A DNA stretch of 64,000 nt from Sodalis sp. dw_96 (GCF_018449575.1 NZ_JAAVUT010000004.1:372001-436000), one strand, 5' to 3'. Shown: positions 1 through 10,551, counted from the first letter of the stretch. The notes: generated by a model from the letters alone, not told the origin. Made by a program: numbers and translations.

Positions 1-525
1 CGCGCTGTCCGTTCCGTTCGCAGGGTTCTTGGTGCTATCAGGCGTCGCCTTGCTGTCGCCACCGCTCTTGTACAGGAACTGGCCGATCAAATCTTCCAGC
101 ACCAGGGCTGACTTGGTGTCTTGGATGGTGCCGCCATCCTTGAGAATGGAGGTGCCCATATCGGGATCTTCGAAGCCGACATTCAGCGCCAGGTACTGTT
201 CACCCAGCAGGCCCGAGGTCCGGATGGCCAGGGAGCTGGTATCCGGTATATGGTTATAGCTGGATTCGATATCCATCGTTACCTTGGGCGTATAGGTCTT
301 GGGATCGAGGGTAATATCCGCCACCCGGCCGATCACCACGCCGCCCACTTTCACCGGCGAGCGTACCTTCAATCCGCCGATATTATCGAACGACGCGGAA
401 ATGCGATACGTGGCGGTATTTCCCACGGAGCGTATGTTCGCCACTTTCAGGCAGAGAAAGACGACGGCGCATAACGCGATAATCATGAACACGCCAACCC
501 ATACTTCGCTTTTTTTCGTTTGCAT
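1..525 (-). CDS. mlaD: MlaD, MCE-domain phospholipid-binding subunit (partial)
   Basis: Substrate-binding subunit of the MlaFEDB inner-membrane complex, which moves phospholipids between the membranes to keep outer-membrane lipid asymmetry. The first 175 codons are visible and the C-terminus runs off the left edge. The protein begins MQTKKSEVWVGVF, has one membrane anchor at about residues 8-28 and an MCE domain at about 39-115 (YRISASFDNIGGL, then VGGVVIGRV). The start lies 4 bases past the mlaE stop, as expected of the mla operon. The acidic/Ser-rich end of the visible part is the usual tail. Identification is firm; only the end is unseen. Confidence 0.95.
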   Translation of the reverse strand, partial: MQTKKSEVWVGVFMIIALCAVVFLCLKVANIRSVGNTATYRISASFDNIGGLKVRSPVKVGGVVIGRVADITLDPKTYTPKVTMDIESSYNHIPDTSSLAIRTSGLLGEQYLALNVGFEDPDMGTSILKDGGTIQDTKSALVLEDLIGQFLYKSGGDSKATPDSTKNPANGTDSA

Positions 526-529
526 TAAC

Positions 530-1312
530 TCACTTCCCAAACATCAGTGCTGTCAGCACGAAATCCAGTCCCAACACCGCCAGGGACGCATAAACCACGG
601 TTCTGGTGGTTGCCCGGCTGATGCCTTCGGAGGTGGGAATCGCATCATAACCGTTGAACAACGCAATCCAGGTCACGGTAATGGCAAAAACCACGCTTTT
701 AATCAGGCAATTCACCAAATCCTGATGCCAGTCCACCGCGCCCTGCATAGCGGACCAGAAATAGCCGCTGTCGATACCTTTCCAATCCACGCCCACCATC
801 CCGCCGCCCCAGATACCCACCGCGACAAAAATCGCCGTCAGCAGCGGCATACTGATCACCCCGGCCCAAAACCGCGGAGCCACAATGCGACGCAGGGGAT
901 CCACCGCCATCATTTCAAGGCTGGATAATTGCTCGGTGGCTTTCATTAAACCAATCTCGGCGGTGAGCGCCGAACCGGCGCGGCCGGCGAACAGCAGGGC
1001 GGTGACCACCGGCCCCAGTTCGCGCAGCAGCGACAGCGCCACCATCATGCCCAGGCTGGCCTCGGCGCTGTAGGTGGTCAAGATGATATAACCTTGCAAT
1101 CCCAACACCATGCCGATAAACAGCCCCGAAACGATAATAATCATCAGGGACTGCACCCCGACGCTATACAACTGTTTAACCAGTAGCGGCCACTGTTGGC
1201 GGAAATCGGGTTTCCCCACCAAGGCGTTAAACAACATCAGGCCGGCCCGCCCGAAGGCAAGGCAGACGTTGATGCCCCTGCGTCCAAAGGACGCTAATGC
1301 TTGTGTTAACAT
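530..1312 (-). CDS. mlaE: MlaE, phospholipid ABC transporter permease
   Basis: Integral membrane permease of the Mla phospholipid transport complex, 260 residues, the same length as in E. coli. Several hydrophobic spans are visible, notably in the regions around [19 protein letters not shown] and the C-terminal [19 protein letters not shown]. The conserved cytoplasmic coupling segment includes [20 protein letters not shown]. It lies between mlaF (7 bp upstream) and mlaD (4 bp downstream) and is clearly co-transcribed with them. Confidence 0.97.
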   Translation of the reverse strand: MLTQALASFGRRGINVCLAFGRAGLMLFNALVGKPDFRQQWPLLVKQLYSVGVQSLMIIIVSGLFIGMVLGLQGYIILTTYSAEASLGMMVALSLLRELGPVVTALLFAGRAGSALTAEIGLMKATEQLSSLEMMAVDPLRRIVAPRFWAGVISMPLLTAIFVAVGIWGGGMVGVDWKGIDSGYFWSAMQGAVDWHQDLVNCLIKSVVFAITVTWIALFNGYDAIPTSEGISRATTRTVVYASLAVLGLDFVLTALMFGK

Positions 1313-1319
1313 GGCTCGG

Positions 1320-2129
1320 TCAACTCCCTGAACCTAATAGCTGCGTTTTATAATCCGTGGCGGGATAATTGAAGGGAACCGGTCCGTCGGCTATGCCGTC
1401 CAGAAATTGGCGTACACGGGGATCGCCATTGGCGCGCAGCTGCTCCGGCGTCCCTTCCGCCACAACGTGCTGTTCGGCCACGATATAGGCATAGTCGGCA
1501 ATACTCAGCACCTCCGGCACGTCGTGGGACACCACAATGCAGGTGACCCCCAGCGCGTGATTCAATTCATCAATGAGCTTCACCAGGACCCCCATGGTAA
1601 TGGGATCCTGTCCGACAAAGGGCTCGTCGAACATGATGAGCTCCGGATCGAGGGCAATGGCCCGCGCCAGCGCCGCCCGGCGTGCCATACCGCCGGAAAG
1701 CTCCGACGGCATCAGGGATGCCGCGCCGCGCAGCCCCACCGCCTCCAGCTTCATCATTACCGTGGTACGCAATACCGGCTCCGGCAAGCGGGTATGTTGC
1801 CGCAGGGGGAACGCCACATTCTCGAACACGTTGATATCGGTAAACAGCGCGCCGGACTGAAATAACATGCTGATTTTCTTGCGCACATCATACAGCCGGC
1901 GCCGCGACAGGGCGGGGATATTATCACCGTCGAACCAGATCTCGCCGCTGTCGGGGGCCAGTTGCCCGCCTATCAGACGCAGCAGGGTGGTTTTGCCGAT
2001 GCCCGAGGGCCCCATGATGGCAGTGATTTTCCCTCTGGGCACATGCAGGGTAATGTTATCGAAAATCGGCCGGTTACCACGGCGGAAACTTAATCCGCGG
2101 ATGTCGACCAGAGGTGCCGTTTGATTCAT
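1320..2129 (-). CDS. mlaF: MlaF, phospholipid ABC transporter ATPase
   Basis: ATPase of the MlaFEDB complex, 269 residues. The Walker A motif GPSGIGKTT is at residues 40-48, the ABC signature LSGGMARR near 145, and Walker [10 protein letters not shown] follows, with the switch histidine in VVSHD. It is first in the visible mla operon, and its start faces yrbG across a 249 bp divergent gap. The mla operon and yrbG-kdsD are arranged as in E. coli, except that here they are clearly divergent. Confidence 0.97.
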   Translation of the reverse strand: MNQTAPLVDIRGLSFRRGNRPIFDNITLHVPRGKITAIMGPSGIGKTTLLRLIGGQLAPDSGEIWFDGDNIPALSRRRLYDVRKKISMLFQSGALFTDINVFENVAFPLRQHTRLPEPVLRTTVMMKLEAVGLRGAASLMPSELSGGMARRAALARAIALDPELIMFDEPFVGQDPITMGVLVKLIDELNHALGVTCIVVSHDVPEVLSIADYAYIVAEQHVVAEGTPEQLRANGDPRVRQFLDGIADGPVPFNYPATDYKTQLLGSGS

Positions 2130-2378
2130 ATTATTTCACTGCCCATACGTTCTCTTTGAATGCCCCAGCCTACGATAATAAATCAATGGCGCCGAATCAT
2201 CGAACTTTTACAAAAACTTACCTACCCGGCGTTAAGATTGAATAGACAACCCGATTTTACTTTTAGTTTGATGACAGTCAAAATTATACAACGCCACAGA
2301 TGAGGTGTGCTTATTTATCCCGCCGCGGGGGAACAGCCCGCCGAGAGGCCAGGATTATAGCCAGATCAAGGATTTTAC
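2130..2378. promoter_or_regulatory. divergent mlaF / yrbG intergenic region
   Basis: A 249 bp gap between two divergent operons that must hold promoters for both. It is AT-rich in the middle (about 2200-2300) and GC-rich near yrbG. I could not pick out a convincing -35/-10 pair or operator by eye. No repeat element is present. Confidence 0.5.
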
Positions 2379-3335
2379 ATGTTTTTGACCACGTCATTAC
2401 TCGTTATCGGTTTTATTCTACTGGTTTATGGCGCGGATAGATTGGTTTACAGTGCTGCCGTCCTTGGCCGCTCGTTGGGAATCGCGCCTTGGCTTATCGG
2501 ATGCACCGTCGTGTCGTTCGGTACCTCCCTGCCGGAACTGATGATTTCCGTTACCGCCGCCCTGAACCATGAAAACGATTTGGCGGTGGGAAATATCATC
2601 GGCTCCAACATCACCAATATCCTGCTTATCATTGGCGGAGCGGCGCTTTTCAGACCGATAACGTTCCACTCGGATATCCTGCGGCGAGAGTTGCCGTTGC
2701 TGATGATTGCCACGGCATTGTGCGGCATGTTGCTGGCGGATAACATCCTGAGCCGCCGGGATGGTATGATACTGTTGTTGGCGGCCGCGGGGTATATTGC
2801 CGCCGTGGTGAAAATGTCCCGGCCGGCGGTACGTTCCCGGGACGACAGCCTGACCCGCCAGCAGCTGGCGGAACTGCCGCGGGGCGGCGGCAACACTGTA
2901 GCGGTGCTATGGCTGGCGCTGGCATTTCTCATCATGCCCGTCTCGGCGCATATGATTATTGATAACGCAGGCGTACTGGCGCGACAGCTGGGGGTGGGGG
3001 AACTGGTCATCGGACTGACGGTGGTGGCCGTCGGCACCAGCCTGCCGGAGCTGGTGACGGTGATTGCCGGTGCGCTGAAAGGCGAGGACGATATTGCCCT
3101 GGGAAATCTCATCGGTTCCAATATCGTCAATAGCCTTATGGTGCTCTGCGTCCCCGCCCTGCTTTCTCCGGGTCCGTTCAATCCGCTGACGATTCGGCGG
3201 GATTATTGGGCCATGCTGGCGGCAAGCGTGGTGTTAACGGCGTTCTGTTTGCGAAAACGCCGCAGGATCAATTCACAGATGGGCGGTCTCTTGTTATGTG
3301 GTTTCGCCGCCTATCTTACGGTGCTGTTTATTTAG
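2379..3335 (+). CDS. yrbG: YrbG, calcium/sodium:cation antiporter family protein
   Basis: Inner-membrane protein of the CaCA cation/calcium exchanger superfamily, 318 residues, about ten membrane spans. The two inverted alpha-repeats typical of the family are both visible: GTSLPELMISV with GNIIGSNITN in the first half, and GTSLPELVTVI with GNLIGSNIVNS in the second. The physiological substrate of YrbG is not established. It is the first gene of the plus-strand run leading into kdsD, 34 bp downstream. Confidence 0.93.
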   Translation: MFLTTSLLVIGFILLVYGADRLVYSAAVLGRSLGIAPWLIGCTVVSFGTSLPELMISVTAALNHENDLAVGNIIGSNITNILLIIGGAALFRPITFHSDILRRELPLLMIATALCGMLLADNILSRRDGMILLLAAAGYIAAVVKMSRPAVRSRDDSLTRQQLAELPRGGGNTVAVLWLALAFLIMPVSAHMIIDNAGVLARQLGVGELVIGLTVVAVGTSLPELVTVIAGALKGEDDIALGNLIGSNIVNSLMVLCVPALLSPGPFNPLTIRRDYWAMLAASVVLTAFCLRKRRRINSQMGGLLLCGFAAYLTVLFI

Positions 3336-3369
3336 CCCGGATACACCGCCGGGCCATCAGGATGAATTT

Positions 3370-4356
3370 ATGTCACATTTGTCATTAGCGCCGGATTTTG
3401 ATTTCCCGGCAGCCGGTAAACAGGTTCTCGCCGTAGAGCGGGCCGGTTTGGCGCAACTGGATCAGTATATCAACGACGATTTTCGCCGCGCCTGCGAAAA
3501 AATATTTTTTTGCAGCGGAAAGGTCGTGGTCATGGGCATGGGTAAATCCGGCCATATCGGCCGCAAGATGGCGGCGACCTTCGCCAGCACCGGCACGCCG
3601 GCTTTTTTTGTCCATCCCGGCGAAGCCAGCCACGGCGATTTGGGCATGGTTTCAGCCCAGGACATCGTCATTGCGCTGTCGAACTCCGGCGAATCCAATG
3701 AAATCCTGGCGCTGATTCCGGTACTCAAACGTTTAAGCATTCCACTGATCTGCATGACCGGCAAGCCGGAAAGCGCCATGGGCAAAGCAGCGGATATCCA
3801 TATTTGCGTCCATGTTCCCCAGGAGGCCTGCCCGCTCGGCCTGGCGCCCACCACCAGCACCACCGCCGCCCTGGTCATGGGCGACGCCATGGCGGTGGCG
3901 CTGCTGCAGGCTCGCGGCTTCACCTCCGAGGATTTCGCGCTTTCCCATCCCGGCGGCGCGCTGGGCCGCAAATTACTGCTGCGCGTGGCGGATATCATGC
4001 ACAGCGGCGACGAAATCCCCGTCACTGCCCACGACGCATCCCTGCGGGACGCCCTGCTGGAAATCACCCGTAAAAATCTCGGCATGACGGTTATCTGCGA
4101 TGATAACCGGAACATTGAGGGAATTTTTACCGACGGCGATTTGCGGCGGGTTTTCGATATGGGAGTGGATCTCAATAAGGCGCGCATCGCTGACCTGATG
4201 ACGGCGGGCGGCATCCGCGTCACCCCTAATACCCTGGCGGTGGAGGCGCTGAATCTTATGCAATCGCGGCATATCACCTCGGTGCTGGTAGCGGAACAAA
4301 ACCGGCTGCTGGGCGTAGTGCATATGCATGATATGCTACGCGCCGGCGTCATTTAA
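3370..4356 (+). CDS. kdsD: KdsD, D-arabinose 5-phosphate isomerase
   Basis: Interconverts ribulose 5-phosphate and arabinose 5-phosphate, the first committed step toward KDO for LPS. It is 328 residues, identical to the E. coli length when started at MSHLSLAPDFDF. An earlier in-frame ATG at 3298 would overlap yrbG and give a non-homologous extension. An N-terminal SIS sugar-isomerase domain (GKSGHIGRK, SNSGES) is followed by a pair of CBS domains over the last 120 residues. It lies 14 bp upstream of kdsC, which acts later in the same pathway. Confidence 0.97.
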   Translation: MSHLSLAPDFDFPAAGKQVLAVERAGLAQLDQYINDDFRRACEKIFFCSGKVVVMGMGKSGHIGRKMAATFASTGTPAFFVHPGEASHGDLGMVSAQDIVIALSNSGESNEILALIPVLKRLSIPLICMTGKPESAMGKAADIHICVHVPQEACPLGLAPTTSTTAALVMGDAMAVALLQARGFTSEDFALSHPGGALGRKLLLRVADIMHSGDEIPVTAHDASLRDALLEITRKNLGMTVICDDNRNIEGIFTDGDLRRVFDMGVDLNKARIADLMTAGGIRVTPNTLAVEALNLMQSRHITSVLVAEQNRLLGVVHMHDMLRAGVI

Positions 4357-4370
4357 CAAGGAACAGCGCC

Positions 4371-4934
4371 ATGCATGATACCTCACGTATTGATACGTGC
4401 TACGGACCGGTGGAAGAATCTGTTTTACGGCGTGCCCGGGAGATTCGGCTGCTGATTTGCGACGTCGACGGCGTTTTGTCCGACGGCCTGATTTACCAGG
4501 GTAACCAGGGCGAGGAACTGAAAGCATTCAACGTGCGCGACGGCTACGGCATCCGATGCTTGCTGACATCCGGCATCGAGGTCGCTATTATTACCGGCCG
4601 CTCCGCCAAATTGGTGGAGGATCGTTGTAAAACGCTGGGAATAACCCATCTTTATCAAGGTCAATCGGATAAGCTTTTGGCCTTTGAAGCCCTGTTGGTT
4701 AAACTTTCCTTAACCGCGGCGCAGGTGGCTTACGTCGGCGATGATCTTATCGATTGGCCGGTGATGGCGCGGGCTGGTTTGGGTATTGCCGTAGCGGATG
4801 CCCATCCGCTGTTATTGCCGAAGGCCGACTACGTGACGCATATTGCCGGCGGTCGCGGCGCGGTACGTGAAGTCTGTGATGTGTTGCTGCTGGCGCAAGG
4901 GAAGCTTGAGGATGCCAAAGGGCAGTCGGTATGA
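4371..4934 (+). CDS. kdsC: KdsC, KDO-8-phosphate phosphatase
   Basis: HAD-superfamily phosphatase releasing KDO from KDO 8-phosphate, 187 residues. The HAD nucleophile motif CDVDGVLSDG places the catalytic aspartates at 31 and 33; motif III is in the GDDLIDWPVM region. Its stop overlaps the lptC start (ATGA), indicating translational coupling between KDO synthesis and LPS transport genes. Confidence 0.97.
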   Translation: MHDTSRIDTCYGPVEESVLRRAREIRLLICDVDGVLSDGLIYQGNQGEELKAFNVRDGYGIRCLLTSGIEVAIITGRSAKLVEDRCKTLGITHLYQGQSDKLLAFEALLVKLSLTAAQVAYVGDDLIDWPVMARAGLGIAVADAHPLLLPKADYVTHIAGGRGAVREVCDVLLLAQGKLEDAKGQSV

Positions 4935-5509
4935 GTAAGACTAAATATTGGGTAACCCTGTTGCTGATCGTCGTGGCATTGGTGCTCATCGGCTGGAACC
5001 TGGCAGATAACGACAACTCGCTGGCGCCGGTGGCGACGGATACCAATGAGCCGAACTACCAGAGCGAACATACCCTCACCATGGTATATAACCCCTTGGG
5101 GAGCCTGAACTACCGGCTGATATCGGATCACGTAAAACAATATGCCGTTGAACAGATCACATGGTTTACCCGACCGGTGGCGACGATGTACGATGAAAAT
5201 AAGGTTGCAACCTGGACAGTCAAAGCCGATCGGGCCAAGCTGACCGGTGATAAAATGCTTTATTTATACGGCCATGTTCAGGTGGACAGCCTGACCGACA
5301 CCTCTCAGTTGCAGCACATCAGAACCGATAACGCGGTAGTGAATCTGGTTACGCAGGATGTGTCTTCTGATGACGTGGTCACCTTATATGGCGTCGGCTT
5401 TAACTCTGTAGGCACAAAGATGCGCGGAAATCTGCGAAGCAAGACTGCCCAGTTGATTGAAAAGGTTAAGACCTCTTATGAAATTCAGACCCAGCAGCAA
5501 AATCCATAA
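4931..5509 (+). CDS. lptC: LptC, LPS export inner-membrane protein
   Basis: Bitopic inner-membrane component of the Lpt bridge that passes LPS from LptB2FG to LptA. 192 residues, with a single N-terminal span at about residues 7-24 and a periplasmic beta-jellyroll domain. It overlaps kdsC by 4 bases and lptA by 32 bases, the same compact arrangement as in E. coli. Confidence 0.96.
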   Translation: MSKTKYWVTLLLIVVALVLIGWNLADNDNSLAPVATDTNEPNYQSEHTLTMVYNPLGSLNYRLISDHVKQYAVEQITWFTRPVATMYDENKVATWTVKADRAKLTGDKMLYLYGHVQVDSLTDTSQLQHIRTDNAVVNLVTQDVSSDDVVTLYGVGFNSVGTKMRGNLRSKTAQLIEKVKTSYEIQTQQQNP

Positions 5510-6077
5510 TATTATCGCGGCCGGCGCACTGTTATTACTCAGTGCCAAAGCCATGGCGCTGACCGGCGATACCGACCAGCCGATCAATGTCGATTCCGCG
5601 CAGCAGGCGGTGGATATGCTCACCAATACCGTGACGCTTACCGGCACGGTAGTGGTTAAACAAGGCTCTATCGATATCCGGGCGGACAAAGTCGTCATCA
5701 CCCGTCCCAACGGCGTTCAGGGCCAGGAAGTGGTGGAAGGCTACGGTAATCCCGTCACCTTCTACCAGATGCAGGACAGCGGTAAACCGGTGAAGGGCCA
5801 TGCGCAGAAGGTGCGTTACGAATTGGCCAACGACTATGTCATTCTCACCGGCAATGCTTACATCGAACAAGTGGACAGCAATGTCAAAGGCGATCGCATT
5901 ACCTATCTGGTGAAAAAGCAGCAGATGGAAGCCTTCAGCGACAAAGGCAAACGGGTGAATACCGTGCTGGTGCCTGCCCAGTTGCAGAATAAAAATCCGG
6001 CCGCGCCGGGCGCGCCCGCTGCTAAAGCCGCACCGGCCAAGAAGGCCGCACCGGCGGTTAAACCCGTCGCTAATTAA
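5478..6077 (+). CDS. lptA: LptA, periplasmic LPS transport protein
   Basis: Periplasmic bridge protein that carries LPS between LptC and LptD. The start chosen, [10 protein letters not shown], gives 199 residues with a signal peptide likely cleaved after AMA at residue 27, followed by [11 protein letters not shown] as in E. coli. A start at 5457 would add seven residues ahead of the signal. The jellyroll core ends near [11 protein letters not shown]. The last 25 residues are a low-complexity Ala/Lys/Pro tail, longer than in E. coli. It overlaps lptC by 32 bases. Confidence 0.96.
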   Translation: MKFRPSSKIHNIIAAGALLLLSAKAMALTGDTDQPINVDSAQQAVDMLTNTVTLTGTVVVKQGSIDIRADKVVITRPNGVQGQEVVEGYGNPVTFYQMQDSGKPVKGHAQKVRYELANDYVILTGNAYIEQVDSNVKGDRITYLVKKQQMEAFSDKGKRVNTVLVPAQLQNKNPAAPGAPAAKAAPAKKAAPAVKPVAN

Positions 6078-6094
6078 CAAGAGTAACAGCTCCT

Positions 6095-6820
6095 ATGGCA
6101 ACATTAATCGCGGAAAATCTGGCTAAAGCGTACAAAGGCCGCCACGTGGTGGAAAACGTCAGCCTTAAGGTCAGTTCAGGCGAGATTGTCGGATTGCTGG
6201 GACCCAACGGCGCGGGCAAAACCACCGTGTTTTATATGGTGGTGGGCATCATCCAGCGCGACGCCGGCCGCATCATCATCGACGATGAAGATATCAGTAT
6301 CCTGCCGCTGCATACCCGCGCCCGCCGGGGTATCGGCTATCTGCCGCAGGAAGCCTCCATTTTCCGCCGCCTCAGCGTCTATGATAATCTGATGGCGGTG
6401 CTGCAAATCAGGAATGATCTGAGCGGCGCCCAGCGCGATGACCGGGCCAACGCCCTGATGGAGGAGTTCCATATCGCCCACCTGCGCGATCATATGGGGC
6501 AATCTCTCTCCGGCGGCGAACGGCGCCGGGTGGAAATTGCCCGCGCCCTGGCCGCCAACCCCAAATTCATTTTGCTTGATGAACCTTTTGCCGGGGTGGA
6601 TCCGATTTCCGTTATCGATATAAAAAAAATCATCGAGCATTTGCGCGACAGCGGGCTCGGTGTGTTGATTACCGATCATAATGTGCGCGAGACGCTGGAC
6701 GTGTGCGAGCGCGCTTATATTGTCAGCCAGGGTAAACTTATCGCAAACGGTTCCCCGGCTGAAATACTCCAGGACGAGCAGGTGAAACGTGTTTATCTGG
6801 GCGAAGAGTTCCGCCTCTGA
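6095..6820 (+). CDS. lptB: LptB, LPS export ABC ATPase
   Basis: Cytoplasmic ATPase of LptB2FG, which extracts LPS from the inner membrane. 241 residues, as in E. coli. Walker [10 protein letters not shown], signature [12 protein letters not shown] and Walker [13 protein letters not shown] are intact, and the switch histidine is in LITDHNVRE. It lies 17 bp after lptA and 48 bp before rpoN. Confidence 0.98.
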   Translation: MATLIAENLAKAYKGRHVVENVSLKVSSGEIVGLLGPNGAGKTTVFYMVVGIIQRDAGRIIIDDEDISILPLHTRARRGIGYLPQEASIFRRLSVYDNLMAVLQIRNDLSGAQRDDRANALMEEFHIAHLRDHMGQSLSGGERRRVEIARALAANPKFILLDEPFAGVDPISVIDIKKIIEHLRDSGLGVLITDHNVRETLDVCERAYIVSQGKLIANGSPAEILQDEQVKRVYLGEEFRL

Positions 6821-6868
6821 TAAGGTGTCCTGAAGAATGAAGGGCCAAGAGGTTAATTAACGCATCAT

Positions 6869-8305
6869 ATGAAGCAAGGTTTGCAACTCAGGTTTAGTCA
6901 GCAGCTGGCCATGACTCCGCAGTTACAGCAGGCGATACGTCTGTTGCAATTGTCCACGCTTGAACTCCAGCAGGAAATTCAGACTGCGCTGGAAAGCAAT
7001 CCTTTACTCGAACAATCGGACGTTCATGAAGAAATAGATACACCAACCGAAGCTCCCGCCAGTGAATCCCTCGATACCCGCGAGGCGATGGAACAAAAGG
7101 ATATGCCGGAAGAACTGCCGTTGGACGCCACCTGGGACGAGATGTATTCCGCGGGCACCCCTTCAGGCACCGGCACGGATTATCGCGACGAAGAGCTGCC
7201 GATTTATCAGGGCGAGACCATTCAGACGCTGCAGGATTACCTGATGTGGCAAGTGGAGCTGACGCCTTTTTCCGATACCGATACCGCCATCGCCACCTCC
7301 ATCGTGGATGCGGTGGATGAAACCGGTTATCTCACCGTGCCGTTGGAAGATATACTGGAAAGCATCGGCGACGACAGCGTGTCCATGGATGAAGTGGAAG
7401 CGGTGCTGAAACGAGTCCAGCGATTTGATCCGGTGGGAGTGGCGGCGCGGGATTTACGGGATTGCCTGTTAATCCAGCTCTCGCAGCTGTCGAAGGATTT
7501 TCCCTATCTGGCGGAAGCTCGGCTGATTGTCACCGACTACCTGGATTTGTTGGCCAGCCACGATTTCCGCACCCTGCTAAGGTCAACCAGACTGAAAGAA
7601 GAGGTGCTGAAATCGGCGATGGCGCTGATTCAATCCCTGGATCCCCGCCCAGGCCAATCCATCAATACCACCGAATCGCAATATGTGATACCCGATGTCC
7701 TGGTGCGCAAGGTGCATAACCGCTGGACAGTGGAGCTTAATACCGACAGCATCCCCAACCTTAAAATCAATCAGCAATACGCGGCTCTGGGCAATACCAC
7801 CCGAAACGATTCGGACGGGCAGTTTATCCGCAGCCATCTACAAGAAGCCCGCTGGTTGATTAAAAGTCTTGAAAGCCGTAATGATACGCTGTTGAAAGTC
7901 ACCCGCTGCATTGTGGAACAGCAGCAGGCGTTTTTCGAACAGGGGGAAGAATTTATGCGTCCCATGGTGCTGGCGGATATCGCCCAGGCGGTGGATATGC
8001 ATGAATCAACCATATCTCGCGTCACCACGCAAAAATATCTGCACAGCCCGCGCGGTATTTACGAACTTAAATATTTTTTCTCCAGTCACGTCAATACCGA
8101 AGGCGGCGGCGAAGCCTCCTCCACGGCCATTCGCGCACTGGTGAGAAAACTGATCGCCGCGGAAAACCCGGCGAAGCCGCTCAGCGATAGCAAGCTGACC
8201 ACCCTGCTTTCCGATCAGGGTATTATGGTAGCGCGGCGTACCGTAGCAAAATATCGAGAGTCTTTATCCATCCCGCCGTCGAATCAGCGTAAACAATTGG
8301 TTTGA
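6869..8305 (+). CDS. rpoN: RpoN, RNA polymerase sigma-54 factor
   Basis: Alternative sigma factor recognising -24/-12 promoters and depending on AAA+ activators such as NtrC. 478 residues. The glutamine-rich activator-interacting region I ([20 protein letters not shown]) is intact, followed by an acidic region II, the core-binding domain and a helix-turn-helix. The RpoN box [10 protein letters not shown] is at residues 455-464. A likely target promoter is in this window at 61419-61434. Confidence 0.98.
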   Translation: MKQGLQLRFSQQLAMTPQLQQAIRLLQLSTLELQQEIQTALESNPLLEQSDVHEEIDTPTEAPASESLDTREAMEQKDMPEELPLDATWDEMYSAGTPSGTGTDYRDEELPIYQGETIQTLQDYLMWQVELTPFSDTDTAIATSIVDAVDETGYLTVPLEDILESIGDDSVSMDEVEAVLKRVQRFDPVGVAARDLRDCLLIQLSQLSKDFPYLAEARLIVTDYLDLLASHDFRTLLRSTRLKEEVLKSAMALIQSLDPRPGQSINTTESQYVIPDVLVRKVHNRWTVELNTDSIPNLKINQQYAALGNTTRNDSDGQFIRSHLQEARWLIKSLESRNDTLLKVTRCIVEQQQAFFEQGEEFMRPMVLADIAQAVDMHESTISRVTTQKYLHSPRGIYELKYFFSSHVNTEGGGEASSTAIRALVRKLIAAENPAKPLSDSKLTTLLSDQGIMVARRTVAKYRESLSIPPSNQRKQLV

Positions 8306-8328
8306 CCTCTATAGAGAAGGAAGACACT

Positions 8329-8616
8329 ATGCAGCTGAATATTACCGGACAACGTATTGATATCACCGATGCCCTACGCGATTTCGTTACTGCGAAATTT
8401 TCCAAGCTTGAACAATACTTCGACCGGATCAATCAGGTATATATTGTTCTTAAAGTCGAAAAGGTGCAGAAGATCGCTGAAGCGACAATACATGTCAACG
8501 GTGGCGAGCTGCACGCGACCTCGGAAGCGGACGATATGTATGCCGCTGTCGATCTGCTGATGGATAAGCTCGCGCGTCAGCTTAATAAACATAAAGATAA
8601 ATTGAAACAGTTTTAA
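8329..8616 (+). CDS. hpf: Hpf, ribosome hibernation promoting factor
   Basis: Short-form hibernation factor that binds the 30S decoding region and promotes 100S dimers in stationary phase. The start at MQLNITGQRIDI gives 95 residues, the E. coli length, with a good Shine-Dalgarno (GAAGGAAG) just upstream. An earlier ATG at 8302 overlapping rpoN would add nine non-conserved residues. The conserved segments FVTAKFSKLEQYFDRINQVY and LARQLNKHKDKLKQ are present. Confidence 0.96.
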   Translation: MQLNITGQRIDITDALRDFVTAKFSKLEQYFDRINQVYIVLKVEKVQKIAEATIHVNGGELHATSEADDMYAAVDLLMDKLARQLNKHKDKLKQF

Positions 8617-8670
8617 TTCACTGTAGCCATTATCGCTACCTAACCTCGCATCGGCTCGTAGTGTAGAGAA

Positions 8671-8797
8671 TATACCCAAAAGATTTCGGGTTGCAGGAAG
8701 GCGGCAAGAGAGTGAACCCCGATGAGCTTACTTCGGTAAGTGATTCGGGTGAATGAACGTAGCCAACACACCTGCGACTCGAAAGATGAAGGGTATA
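8671..8797. repeat. palindromic intergenic element, 127 bp form
   Basis: Begins TATACCC and ends GGGTATA, with an internal inverted match (GGGTTGCAGG near the left end, CCTGCGACTCG near the right). It shares GGAAGGCGGCAA, the AGTGA...GGGTGA core and GCCAACAC..CACCTGC with the elements at 26544-26745 and 54105-54306 but lacks their roughly 75 bp centre. It has no coding capacity and fills most of the hpf-ptsN gap. It looks like a non-autonomous miniature palindromic element. Confidence 0.85.
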
Positions 8798-8844
8798 ACG
8801 GGCCGATGGGTCTTAAAGGTAAATCAGCGCCTAAGTGAAACGAA

Positions 8845-9324
8845 ATGACTAACGACACAGCAATGCAAATCAATACGGTGTTAAGCCTTGAATGCACCCG
8901 CGGCTCCATCCAGTGCCAGAGCAAGAAACGCGCGCTGGAAATTATCAGCGAACTGGCGGCCAAACAGCTGAACCTGGCGCCTCAAGTGGTGTTTGACGCC
9001 GTATTAACCCGTGAACGTATGGGCAGCACCGGTATCGGTAATGGAATCGCGATCCCTCACGGCAAACTGGAAGAGGACACGCTGCGGGCGGTAGGCGTAT
9101 TCATCCGCCTGGAACAGCCCATCGCCTTCGATGCCATTGATAATCAACCGGTGGATTTGCTGTTTGCCTTGCTGGTGCCGGCGGAACAATGCAAAACGCA
9201 CTTGCACACCCTATCGTTGGTAGCCAAGCGCTTGGCCGATAAAACGGTCTGCCGAAGGCTGCGCGCCGCACAAAGCGACGAAGAACTTTATGAAATTATG
9301 ACGGAAGCAGAAGCCGGGTCTTAA
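8845..9324 (+). CDS. ptsN: PtsN, nitrogen-PTS EIIA(Ntr)
   Basis: Phospho-acceptor of the nitrogen PTS, regulating potassium transport, cell-envelope and nitrogen responses by its phosphorylation state. 159 residues, a fructose/mannitol-type EIIA domain. The phosphorylated histidine is His72 in GIAIPHGKL. It starts MTNDTAMQINTVL, four residues shorter overall than E. coli. Partners Npr and RapZ are encoded just downstream. Confidence 0.97.
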   Translation: MTNDTAMQINTVLSLECTRGSIQCQSKKRALEIISELAAKQLNLAPQVVFDAVLTRERMGSTGIGNGIAIPHGKLEEDTLRAVGVFIRLEQPIAFDAIDNQPVDLLFALLVPAEQCKTHLHTLSLVAKRLADKTVCRRLRAAQSDEELYEIMTEAEAGS

Positions 9325-9430
9325 CACGCAGTATCCTTAGCTTACCGACCCGCGGGGTTTGATTGGCGAAAATGCGGAAATAGCGATCTCTTCGCCAATG
9401 CGTCGATGTTAATGCCAGAGGGGAGTCGTC

Positions 9431-10282
9431 ATGGTGCTGATGATTGTCAGCGGTCGATCCGGTTCAGGGAAGTCAGTAGCGCTTCGCGCGCTGGAAGATA
9501 TGGGGTTTTATTGCGTCGATAATCTGCCGGTGGTATTGCTGCCGCAGTTGGCAGCTACCCTGGCGGATCGCAATATCTCCGCCGCGGTGAGTATTGATGT
9601 GCGTAACATGCCCGAAACGCCGGAAATTTTCGAGCATGCGATGGATAACCTGCCGCAGAGCTTTTCGCCGCAGCTGCTGTTTCTCGACGCCGAGCGCAGC
9701 ACCTTGATCCGCCGTTACAGCGATACCCGGCGCCTGCACCCGCTATCGAGCAAAAACCTGTCGCTGGAAAGCGCCATCGATCAGGAGAACGAACTGCTGG
9801 AACCGTTGCGCTCCAGAGCCGATTTGATTATCGACACCTCGGAAATGTCGGTGCATGAACTGGCGGAGATGCTCCGGACCCGGCTGCTGGGCAAACGCGA
9901 GCGTGAATTAACCATGGTGTTTGAATCCTTCGGTTACAAACACGGCCTGCCCATCGATGCGGACTACGTATTTGACGTGCGTTTCCTGCCCAACCCGCAC
10001 TGGGATCCGAAACTCCGGCCGATGACCGGTCTGGATAAGCCGGTGGCTGCGTTTCTCGACCGGCATACCGAAGTGCATAATTTCATCTATCAAACCCGAA
10101 GTTATCTTGAACTGTGGCTGCCGATGCTGGAAACCAACAACCGCAGCTATTTAACGGTGGCCATTGGTTGTACCGGCGGCAAACACCGTTCAGTGTACGT
10201 CGCGGAACAACTGGCGGATTATTTCCGCTCACGCGGCAAGAATGTTCAATCCAGACACCGAACCCTGGAAAAACGCTCATGA
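9431..10282 (+). CDS. rapZ: RapZ, RNase adapter / GlmZ sRNA regulator
   Basis: RNA-binding adapter that delivers the GlmZ sRNA to RNase E and so controls GlmS and amino-sugar supply. 283 residues. The P-loop GRSGSGKS is at residues 8-15, and the C-terminal RNA-binding portion with [12 protein letters not shown] is intact. Its stop overlaps the npr start (ATGA). The basic C-terminus ends in RHRTLEKRS. Confidence 0.97.
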   Translation: MVLMIVSGRSGSGKSVALRALEDMGFYCVDNLPVVLLPQLAATLADRNISAAVSIDVRNMPETPEIFEHAMDNLPQSFSPQLLFLDAERSTLIRRYSDTRRLHPLSSKNLSLESAIDQENELLEPLRSRADLIIDTSEMSVHELAEMLRTRLLGKRERELTMVFESFGYKHGLPIDADYVFDVRFLPNPHWDPKLRPMTGLDKPVAAFLDRHTEVHNFIYQTRSYLELWLPMLETNNRSYLTVAIGCTGGKHRSVYVAEQLADYFRSRGKNVQSRHRTLEKRS

Positions 10283-10551
10283 CAGTCAAGCAAACGGTGG
10301 AAATCAAGAATCGTCTCGGCATGCATGCCCGGCCGGCCATGAAATTATTTGATCTGGTGCAAAGCTTCGACGCCGAGGTGCTGCTGCGCAACGACTTCGG
10401 CACCGAAGCGGAAGCCAGCAGCGTTATCGCCTTGCTGATGCTGGATTCCGCCAAAGGCGGGCTGATTGAGATAGAAGCCACCGGCCCCGATGAGGAACAG
10501 GCCCTGGCGGCCATTATCGAACTCTTTAACGCCGGTTTTAACGAAGACTGA
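10279..10551 (+). CDS. npr: NPr, nitrogen-PTS phosphocarrier
   Basis: HPr-like phosphocarrier (PtsO) between EI(Ntr) and EIIA(Ntr). 90 residues when started at the ATG overlapping the rapZ stop. The phospho-histidine is His16 in GMHARPAMK, the same position as in E. coli. Its stop codon directly abuts the stop of the convergent regulator gene, with no intervening base, so no terminator fits between them. This is the last core gene before the accessory block. Confidence 0.97.
   Translation: MTVKQTVEIKNRLGMHARPAMKLFDLVQSFDAEVLLRNDFGTEAEASSVIALLMLDSAKGGLIEIEATGPDEEQALAAIIELFNAGFNED

Noticed and set aside
3298-3369. 24-codon N-terminal extension of kdsD
   Set aside because: It would overlap yrbG and does not match E. 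coli KdsD, which starts at the equivalent of 3370.
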